This document shows positions 6,726 to 12,300 of a stretch of DNA of 18,717 nt, piece by piece. The notes below the pieces were generated by a model, which was not told where the DNA came from, made no database searches, and saw only the letters and a list, made by a program, of their open reading frames with translations. Source of the DNA: Paradesertivirga sp036399495 (GTDB lineage: Bacteria > Bacteroidota > Bacteroidia > Sphingobacteriales > Sphingobacteriaceae); NCBI GenBank assembly GCA_036399495.1, contig DASWMZ010000130.1:1-18717 (forward strand), read 5' to 3'. The translations under genes were made by a program, and so were the position numbers. The stretch's first letter is position 1; the number at the start of each line of letters is the position of its first letter.

Positions 6726-8009
6726 ATGCTAACTAAAAGTTGCCCCATTTATAAGTTAACCGATTTTCTGAGCTTACTCCAGGAAAAAGGAGAGCGCGTT
6801 CACTCAATTAAGAAAACTTCTTCCAAGCCTGCAATCTCTATATTTCACCGAATCGACGATGTTGAGCAAGACGAATGGAATGCCGTAGTGCCAAAAGAAA
6901 AAGCGCTGATGCGTCATCCTTACCTCCGGGCAATCGAGAACTCAGCGCGAGGAGGGGAGCAAAGTAGATATATGCTCATGTATAAAGACGAAAAGCCGGT
7001 AGCAGCGGCCGTTTTTAATATCGTGCAACTAACAGGGGAGGATTATCGATTAGCTACAAGCGAATGCAGTCCCATGGACCGGCTAAAAAACTCCTTAAAA
7101 GGAAAAACCAAACTGCGCGTTCTGGTCTGCGGGCATACCCATATCAGCGGCGATCACGGCTTCATTTATTCAGACGCCATCTCAGCGGCAGAAGCTTATT
7201 CCGCACTGTCTTATGCCTGCCAGGAAATCAGCCAAAATGAAAAATCCCGAGGCCATATCGACCTCATCCTTATTAAAGACTTTTACGAAGAGGAGTTCGA
7301 CGCTTCCGCTTCCCTGGCCGATTTCAAATACCGGAACTTCCAGGTGGACCCGAACATGATCCTGTCTATACGTCTCGACTGGAAGGAGTTCGAAGATTAC
7401 CTAAACGCCATGAGCTCCAAGTATCGCAAGAAAGCGGTTAGCACCATCAAGCAAGGTGCAGCGCTCGAAAGGCGGAGTTTAACAGCGGCAGAAATCGAGG
7501 TCAGCTTCGATAAAATTCAGCAGCTTTATTCAAATGTAACCAACAAAGCCAAGGTGCGCCTGAATCATTTCGACACCACTTACTTTATACAACTAAAACT
7601 TCAACTGCAAGACGATTTCGAACTCATCGGCTATTACCTTGAAGGTGAATTGCTAGGCTTCAACACCACCCTTTATTGGGATAACAATTGCGAGGCCCAT
7701 TCAATCGGAATGAATTACGATTTTAATGCCCCCTATGCACTTTACCAAAACATGTTATACGACCAGGTGAGGTCAGCAATTACGAAGAAAAAGAGCAAAT
7801 TAATTCTGGGCAGAACCGCCATGGAGATGAAGAGCAATTTCGGCGCCGAGCCTTATGAAATGTGCTGCTACGTTCGACATTCCGGGCAGCTTATCAATAA
7901 AGCCCTGAAGCCCGTTTTCAATTACATCAAACAAACCGAATGGACACAGCGGAGGCCATTTAAAGAGTCGCTTGCTCCTTCTCCTGCAGAAAATGTGGTA
8001 ATTGCTTAG
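6726..8009 (+). CDS. GNAT/FemAB-like acyltransferase-fold protein
   Basis: The 427-aa protein begins at the first ATG after an in-frame TGA (6723-6725), but the first 36 residues look unlike the rest; recognisable sequence starts at about ISIFHRIDDVEQDEWNAVV (37-55). The segment LLGFNTTLYWDNNCEAHSIG (309-328) followed by NYDFNAPYALYQNMLYDQV is the part I associate with GNAT proteins of the DUF482/FemAB type, which move acyl or aminoacyl groups. No signal peptide or membrane helix is seen, so it should be cytoplasmic. It stands alone with 188 bp before and 127 bp after. The donor and acceptor are not predictable from sequence. The true start may differ if a non-standard codon is used. Confidence 0.65.
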   Translation: MLTKSCPIYKLTDFLSLLQEKGERVHSIKKTSSKPAISIFHRIDDVEQDEWNAVVPKEKALMRHPYLRAIENSARGGEQSRYMLMYKDEKPVAAAVFNIVQLTGEDYRLATSECSPMDRLKNSLKGKTKLRVLVCGHTHISGDHGFIYSDAISAAEAYSALSYACQEISQNEKSRGHIDLILIKDFYEEEFDASASLADFKYRNFQVDPNMILSIRLDWKEFEDYLNAMSSKYRKKAVSTIKQGAALERRSLTAAEIEVSFDKIQQLYSNVTNKAKVRLNHFDTTYFIQLKLQLQDDFELIGYYLEGELLGFNTTLYWDNNCEAHSIGMNYDFNAPYALYQNMLYDQVRSAITKKKSKLILGRTAMEMKSNFGAEPYEMCCYVRHSGQLINKALKPVFNYIKQTEWTQRRPFKESLAPSPAENVVIA

Positions 8010-8073
8010 CGGTTCAAAAGACCTGCATCATACCTAATTTAAGCACTGATAAATTTTATCGGTCAGAAAGCCG

Positions 8074-8081
8074 TACCTTTG
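8074..8081 (+). promoter_or_regulatory. Candidate -7 element for the J-domain/KTSC gene
   Basis: TACCTTTG fits the Bacteroidota -7 consensus TAnnTTTG exactly and lies 55 bp before the ATG at 8137, in the intergenic gap after the GNAT gene. A -33 TTG at the right distance is not evident. Confidence 0.45.
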
Positions 8082-8136
8082 TCGCTTATTTTCGAAAAAG
8101 CCTTTCATACAGCTTTCGCGACAAGAATAGAATACA

Positions 8137-8583
8137 ATGAAGAAAATAGTTGAGTACAGAAAGCTGTTAGAAGTTAACGAAGCTGCAAGTTTATTAGAAT
8201 TGAAAAACAGCTACCGCGGCATGATGAAGAGCTGGCACCCAGACAAGTTCCAGGACAGTGAAGAAAGCAAGCTGCAGGCCGAAGAAAAAAGCAAAACCAT
8301 TATCGAAGCCTATCATTTCCTGGTAAGCATCGCTCCCGAAACCCGCAGTCAGACTTTTGCCGACTACACCATAACCACTACCACATCCGCCATCGCCGAT
8401 TTCGAGTACAAATCTCAGGTGCTTAAAATCAGTTTTATGGACGGCAATGAATACGAGTATTTTGATGTGCCGAAAGCAGTTTACGTTAAGCTGATTAATG
8501 CCGATTCGCCAGGAAGATTTGCACGCAGGCACATTTACAATGCTTACGTGTACAGAAGCACAAGCAAACTGGCAACGGCTTAG
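8137..8583 (+). CDS. J-domain protein fused to a KTSC domain
   Basis: This 148-aa cytoplasmic protein has two parts. Residues 1-70 form a DnaJ-like J domain with the diagnostic HPD at 34-36, followed by K37; J domains stimulate the ATPase of DnaK/Hsp70. The usual G/F, zinc-finger and substrate-binding parts of DnaJ are absent. Residues 93-140 (YKSQVLKISFMDGNEYEYFD, then VPKAVYVKLINADSPGRFAR) match the KTSC domain, a small beta-rich domain named after lysyl-tRNA synthetase C-termini and possibly RNA- or nucleotide-binding. The fusion is found in Bacteroidota, to my knowledge, without an assigned role. It converges with the dehydratase gene, only 11 bp apart, with no clear terminator between them. 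Confidence 0.85.
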   Translation: MKKIVEYRKLLEVNEAASLLELKNSYRGMMKSWHPDKFQDSEESKLQAEEKSKTIIEAYHFLVSIAPETRSQTFADYTITTTTSAIADFEYKSQVLKISFMDGNEYEYFDVPKAVYVKLINADSPGRFARRHIYNAYVYRSTSKLATA

Positions 8584-8594
8584 GATTTAGAATC

Positions 8595-8834
8595 TTAGGC
8601 CCCGGCCAATAAGCCATCTATTTTCTTAGCCAGTTCCCGATCCTTTTCGGTTACGGTATTATTCGCATCGTGTGTAGATAGCCATATCTCCACTTTGTTA
8701 TACTCATTCGCCCACCTGGGGTGATGGTCCGCCGTTTCGGCAAGTAAAGCTACCCGCGTCATAAATGCAAAAGCAGAAGAGAAATCTTTGAATTTAAACA
8801 AGCGGTATAATTTGTTATCGGTTTCCTGCCACAT
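8595..8834 (-). CDS. 4a-hydroxytetrahydrobiopterin dehydratase (pterin-4a-carbinolamine dehydratase)
   Basis: The enzyme removes water from 4a-hydroxytetrahydrobiopterin, recycling the pterin cofactor of aromatic amino acid hydroxylases. The family motif is clear: ETADHHPRW (33-41, with the catalytic pair H37-H38), then EYNKVEIWLSTHD (44-56). At 79 aa it is short; the frame could be extended upstream to 8987, but the added 51 residues resemble no known part and overlap the repeat at 8927-8994, whereas MWQETDNKLYRLFKF is a natural beginning for Bacteroidota members. I therefore chose the ATG at 8834-8832. No hydroxylase gene lies in the window. The gap upstream, 8835-9175, holds a family B repeat and otherwise nothing that I recognise. 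Confidence 0.88.
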   Translation of the reverse strand: MWQETDNKLYRLFKFKDFSSAFAFMTRVALLAETADHHPRWANEYNKVEIWLSTHDANNTVTEKDRELAKKIDGLLAGA

Positions 8835-8926
8835 AGGTTTTTGTTTTTGGTAAAATACGGTAAATATTGGAATGGTTTGCTGGTTTTTAGGATTTGGAAA
8901 GGTGCTGAGGCCGCTATGTTCCGGAA

Positions 8927-8994
8927 GCCCTGCCCTTAGTTCATACTGCGCAGGCATTAGCCACTGGGCCGGTATCCACACGATCATGTTTAGG
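8927..8994 (+). repeat. Dispersed intergenic repeat family B, copy B1
   Basis: The stretch from GCCCTGCCCTTAGTTCATAC to the CATGTTTAGG end aligns along its whole length with 14867-14937. Shared blocks are GCCCTGC, GTTCATAC, GCAGGC, TTAG, GCCGGTAT and GTTTAGG. It lies in the 341-bp gap between the dehydratase gene and the secreted Lys/Glu-rich protein gene. No coding role is seen. The similarity may extend some 25 bp upstream in weaker form. Confidence 0.55.
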
Positions 8995-9175
8995 TGGGGA
9001 GGGAGGTGCGCTGTTGGAGCTTTATCAAATCAAGCCAAGGTCGGCGCTCGCTTGCTTAAGGAAGCACTTTCTAGAGACCCTGCTGAAGTTTATTTATTTA
9101 TAGTTAAAAATAATTCCGAAAATTCATCTCAGCTTCATAATGCGCTTGTACTTTTAAGTATAAACTAAACAGCAC

Positions 9176-9655
9176 ATGAAAAAGATAGTATTATTTACAG
9201 CAATTGCCTTATTTGGAATTTCTGCCTACGCTCAAACATCATCACAGAGCACAAAGGATAAAAATCGCGATAAGCAAATCGAGGTAGACAATGACGACGA
9301 CTCCCAGCCCAAGGTCAGTAAGGAAGAGAAATTAGCCAGAAAGACCGAAAGGCGGGCCGCTAAAGAGGCAGAAAAAGCTGAGAGAAAGGCGTCGAAAGAG
9401 ATACTGAAGGCAGATCGTAAAGCCGACCGTGCAGATGATGGAGAAATAAACGAATCTAACATAAAAACCGACTCTCATGGAAAAGAAGTAAGTACCATAG
9501 CGAAGGAAACTTCCTTAGAAGGTAAGGAAAAAGGCAAAGCTGTAAGTACGGCAGCCCGTTCTAAGGCCAGAAATGAAGAAAAGGCTAAAGTTGACGAAAG
9601 GGTTAAAACTCCCAAAAATAAAAAAGCAGCTAAGCCTAAAACATCAAAAAAGTAA
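9176..9655 (+). CDS. Secreted, highly charged Lys/Glu-rich low-complexity protein
   Basis: The 159-aa protein has a clear signal peptide (MKKIVLFTAIALFGISAYAQ, cleaved after about YA). The mature part is almost free of hydrophobic residues: an acidic patch VDNDDDSQ (37-44), a long Lys/Arg/Glu/Ala helix (50-85, for example EKLARKTERRAAKEAEKAER) likely to form a coiled coil or extended helix, then HGKEVSTIAKETSLEGKEKG (101-120) and a basic tail ending AAKPKTSKK. I recognise no named family, though short secreted proteins with HGKxVS motifs occur in Sphingobacteriaceae. A periplasmic or surface role in binding a polyanion is only a guess. The gene is single and ends at a strong terminator. Confidence 0.75.
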   Translation: MKKIVLFTAIALFGISAYAQTSSQSTKDKNRDKQIEVDNDDDSQPKVSKEEKLARKTERRAAKEAEKAERKASKEILKADRKADRADDGEINESNIKTDSHGKEVSTIAKETSLEGKEKGKAVSTAARSKARNEEKAKVDERVKTPKNKKAAKPKTSKK

Positions 9656-9676
9656 ATTTCTAATACTCTAGATATC

Positions 9677-9705
9677 AACCGGTTCTAAATTAGGACCGGT
9701 TTTTT
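9677..9705 (+). terminator. Rho-independent terminator after the Lys/Glu-rich protein gene
   Basis: AACCGGTTC (9677-9685) pairs with GGACCGGTT (9693-9701), with one G-T pair and a 7-base loop, followed directly by a run of T to 9705. It starts 22 bp after the stop at 9655, in plus orientation. The sequence from 9706 to 9814 shows nothing further. Confidence 0.85.
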
Positions 9706-9814
9706 GGCAGCTATCCGAGGCTTCGATTATGCACCAGCCTTCTTGCAATCTTTTAGCTTAAGACTATGAGCGGACAATTAACATCGGGCTATATTATAAC
9801 CCTCAATATCAGAA

Positions 9815-10165
9815 TCACGTCCTTAGATAAACCTTCTCCTTTTCCACCGGTTGCATCACCCGTTTCATAATAGAACCAGCCAGAACCTCGACTGAAGCAA
9901 CTACTTTAGGGTCATGCCTGTAAATTACTTCAAGCGGCATCTTGGGATGAAGGGCAGTATGAGGGTCCTGAACTATCACCGTACCGGCATTGTTGCCAAT
10001 TTCTATTGCGCCTTCAGTACCATCATCGTTGGAACCCGAAATGCTTATCACCTTTTTTCGCCGGCTTGTCTTGCGCTTATTTGTTTGCTGACTGATCAGC
10101 AATTCAAACAAGAGACGCTCATTACTCGAAAAATGCCTTGAGTTCTTTGAGTGAAATCGTTCCAT
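9815..10165 (-). pseudogene. 5'-truncated CheB-type methylesterase remnant
   Basis: The 116-codon frame contains KKVISISGSNDDGTEGAIEI (37-56), then GTVIVQDPHTALHPKMPLEV (61-80), which matches the C-terminal half of CheB methylesterases (SGxxxDGxxG, VQDPxxAxxPxMP). CheB removes methyl groups from chemoreceptors; its Ser and His active-site residues lie in the N-terminal half, which is missing here, while the third one, Asp, is kept (probably D48). A whole CheB domain is about 190 residues. The piece before residue 17 has no CheB likeness, and nothing upstream on the minus strand (10166-10694) restores it. I take it as a decayed gene; a short expressed protein cannot be excluded because the frame is intact. 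No other chemotaxis gene is near. Confidence 0.6.
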
Positions 10166-10261
10166 TCTTTTAAGAACTTTCTTTGTATTTCCATTCTTGC
10201 TTTATTTATTCCGGATGTATTTCCGGCTGCAACGAACAGTTAGCTTTCTGTGGAGACTTAA

Positions 10262-10287
10262 GCGTTAGGACCCGGGCTGGTATTCAC
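10262..10287 (+). repeat. Weak partial copy of repeat family B (B3)
   Basis: GCGTTAGGACCCGGGCTGGT followed by ATTCAC agrees at 19 of 26 positions with the matching part of B1 (GCATTAGCCACTGGGCCGGT, ATCCAC). It is followed by a 7-bp hairpin, CGCTGCC (10292-10298) and GGCAGCG (10308-10314), without a T run. It lies in the 529-bp gap 10166-10694, which also holds repeat A3 and no gene that I can support. Confidence 0.3.
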
Positions 10288-10496
10288 TTTTCGCTGCCGT
10301 GCCGCAAGGCAGCGTTGAAAGCATCTTATGATGCGTTAAATACAGAGCTAACCACAAAGAATTCAAAGAACTCCGTGAAATTAGATTAATGGAAATATCC
10401 GCCAAATATTAGTTTTAAACGAGTATGGAAAATTCGTTTCATGGTAATTGCGATGGATTACAGGGTTAAAATATGAGAGCTTTTCATGGCTTTTGG

Positions 10497-10676
10497 TTGT
10501 CGCCCTCATTGGCCGGGCGGGCCTACTCCTTTTGGCTTGGGCCCAAAAGGACCAAAAACCCAAGGCAACAACGAAGCTTCAGCCGCACAAGGCAAAACAC
10601 CCGGCCCGCCGTTCTTGCCGGGCCAAGGCTCCTGTATTCCATCTTCAATAATTCTGGCTGAAGTAAACGTTTGACT
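10497..10676 (-). repeat. Dispersed intergenic repeat family A, inverted copy A3
   Basis: Read on the minus strand, this stretch aligns from end to end with A1 and A2: AGTCAA, CTTCAGCC, GGAGC, GGCCCG, GTGCG-CTGAAGC, TTTTGGTCCTTTTG, GCCAAAAGGA, TAGGCC and the CAATGAG end recur in order. It forms two hairpins: GGCCCG/CGGGCC near 10600-10622 and TCCTTTTGG (10527-10535)/CCAAAAGGA (10543-10551). Short frames inside it are artefacts. It lies 18 bp beyond the stop of the DUF4365 gene. Confidence 0.7.
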
Positions 10677-10694
10677 TGCATGACGCCATATAAA

Positions 10695-11672
10695 CTAGAA
10701 GAATACTCTTTGCTCTACTTTCGAATCATTATTTAGATACTCATCAATTTTTAAAAAACTAAAGGCGAGTTCATTTGGTCTTGGTTCTAACCTGAAGCAA
10801 TAATCGCCAGTCATTTCGCAAGCAATTTTTAAAACGGGTTCCTTGTATTCCCTTGAAAAATTTTCACCAAATTCCCAATAGCCCATCTCTTTACTTTGTT
10901 CGATGACTTCTGTCGCCAAGTGATTATCTAAAAAAAGCTTATTCTCATAATACAGGTCGAGCCAAGGCAGGATTTCTTTTATTCCATCACTAAGACTCAT
11001 ATTCTCCGATAGATAGAAGAAGTAGTCAGTTCCCGGACATTCGGGAAACACAGTAGCGGAAAATTGATCCTCTTCTGTCGTTAAAAATAATCTGACTCGG
11101 TAGCCTTTTCGTTGATAAGAATCTTCTATCTCCACATACAGATGATGACTTACCTCAATTACAGATTTAATCTCATCAATTGAACTTCGAAGGTTCCATA
11201 GTTTAAATTGATAGCTATTTTTAAAATAGCCTATCTTCTTAAAAGTATCAATGCTATCGCGGTTCAGGAGATTTGTTTTAGGAATATTGACTTTAAACCC
11301 CTTTCTTGTACAAACTATTGTCGATTCGCTTACTTCCTGCCAGTAAGCAATTTTAGGATTCTTGTCGTATAGGATTAATATCACTGGGATCGAATGTCCC
11401 AGCCAATAATGTAAATGTCTTTTTGACCCGCGATAAACGTAATGATCGGAATTATGCTCATTAAAGAAGCTATTTCCAGATTTTATTTGAATCCCAATAA
11501 GGCGGCCAGTGGGATGATATTCCTGAGTTTTCCAATCAACCAATTTGGTAATCTCTACAAAAGCGTCGATTCCAAAATCGTCTACAGACTGTTCATGAAA
11601 TATCAAGCAAAATTCTTCAACAAAGATTTTCCCAACAGACAATACCCCTATTCTTTCCTCTTTGTTAAACAT
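10695..11672 (-). CDS. DUF4365 domain protein, probable PD-(D/E)XK-type nuclease
   Basis: The 325-aa protein starts with the DUF4365 signature: EERIGVLSVGKIF (5-17), DDFGIDAFVE (31-40) and GRLIGIQIKSGNSFF (56-70). GID with D36 and QIK with K64 match the PD-(D/E)XK nuclease core, with Gln in place of the second acid, as in many DUF4365 proteins. YVYRGSKRHLHYWLGHSIPV (78-97) continues the family pattern. DUF4365 is found alone or fused in defence-related proteins. Residues 170-325 form a second, unrecognised part without membrane segments. The gene stands alone, bounded by repeat A3 on its 3' side and A1/A2 on its 5' side. Its AT-rich composition fits an accessory gene. Family call good; nuclease action and a defence role are inferred. 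Confidence 0.78.
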   Translation of the reverse strand: MFNKEERIGVLSVGKIFVEEFCLIFHEQSVDDFGIDAFVEITKLVDWKTQEYHPTGRLIGIQIKSGNSFFNEHNSDHYVYRGSKRHLHYWLGHSIPVILILYDKNPKIAYWQEVSESTIVCTRKGFKVNIPKTNLLNRDSIDTFKKIGYFKNSYQFKLWNLRSSIDEIKSVIEVSHHLYVEIEDSYQRKGYRVRLFLTTEEDQFSATVFPECPGTDYFFYLSENMSLSDGIKEILPWLDLYYENKLFLDNHLATEVIEQSKEMGYWEFGENFSREYKEPVLKIACEMTGDYCFRLEPRPNELAFSFLKIDEYLNNDSKVEQRVFF

Positions 11673-11760
11673 CCGATGACTTCACTTACCAAACAGGAGT
11701 GACAGCTCAAAAATCTAACCAAAGTCTTCTGTTTCAGGAGGCGGTTCAAGGGCGCTATAT

Positions 11761-11986
11761 AGTCAACATCTTCTTCAGCGAAAATCATCGAAGTTAGAAC
11801 GAGGAGCGCTGGCCCGAAAGAAAGGCGGGGCCGGGAGCTGGCCCTGTGCGCTGAAGCTTCTTTCTTTCTAGGCCGTTTTGGTCCGTTATTCGTTAGTTTC
11901 TATTGTTTTAATGGTACTCATGCTTGCTTCGCAGGTTGCGGCTATGCCAAAAGGACTAGGCCACTCCCGCGGCAATGAACGGACAA
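11761..11986 (+). repeat. Dispersed intergenic repeat family A, copy A1 (with 53-bp extra segment)
   Basis: The first 124 bp (11761-11884) align with the first 124 bp of A2 (12073-12196) with few changes and one compensated shift; the last 24 bases are identical. At 11885-11937 a 53-bp segment replaces the TTTT of A2, after which GCGGCTATGCCAAAAGGACT resumes in both. It lies in the 628-bp gap 11673-12300, which otherwise holds A2, the hrpB promoter and an unremarkable stretch at 11987-12072. Confidence 0.75.
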
Positions 11987-12072
11987 AAGGAGATCCCAAA
12001 ACTCTCTTAACCATCCAACTTGCCCTCAAACCATGAGCACAATCTCTCGGCCCCATACCTATGCGCCACGCA

Positions 12073-12247
12073 AGTCAACACCTTCTTCAGCCAAAATCAT
12101 GGAAGGAAGACGTCAGGAGCGCTGGGCCGAAAGAAAGGCGGGCCTGGAGTTTGCCTAGTGCGCTGAAGCATCTTTCTTTCTAGGCCGTTTTGGTCCTTTT
12201 GCGGCTATGCCAAAAGGACTAGGCCTCGCCGCGGCTATGAGCGGCAA
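12073..12247 (+). repeat. Dispersed intergenic repeat family A, copy A2
   Basis: A direct copy of A1 without the extra segment. GTCCTTTTG (12193-12201) and CAAAAGGAC (12211-12219) form a perfect 9-bp hairpin with a 9-base loop, the same hairpin as in A3, although the loops differ. It ends 40 bp before the hrpB promoter element. Confidence 0.75.
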
Positions 12248-12286
12248 GACAATCGTGTTTTACCCCACAGTCAAATCCGATCTCAC

Positions 12287-12294
12287 TATCTTTG
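12287..12294 (+). promoter_or_regulatory. -7 element of the hrpB promoter; decides the hrpB start
   Basis: TATCTTTG is an exact TAnnTTTG match directly before the gene, ending 6 bp before the ATG at 12301. Transcription should begin at about 12300, so the in-frame TTG at 12292 lies inside the promoter and cannot be the start. The mRNA would be leaderless or nearly so. The -33 element is weak. Confidence 0.6.
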
Positions 12295-12300
12295 CAAACA

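Noticed and set aside
8835..8987. 51-residue N-terminal extension of the pterin dehydratase
   Set aside because: The added part overlaps repeat B1 and has no family likeness; the ATG at 8834 gives a normal protein beginning.
8872..9168. 98-codon plus-strand frame
   Set aside because: It runs across repeat B1 and the dehydratase upstream region, with no protein-like pattern.
10292..10314. CGCTGCC/GGCAGCG hairpin as a terminator
   Set aside because: No T run on either strand; it is probably part of the decayed repeat region.
10381..10674. Several 60-70 codon frames on both strands
   Set aside because: All lie in repeat A3, whose GC-rich hairpins give open frames by chance; the frames are not kept in A1 or A2.
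11761..12247. Tandem-looking repeats considered as a CRISPR array
   Set aside because: Only two copies of about 180 bp, about 90 bp apart, without short regular repeats or spacers; a third inverted copy lies elsewhere.
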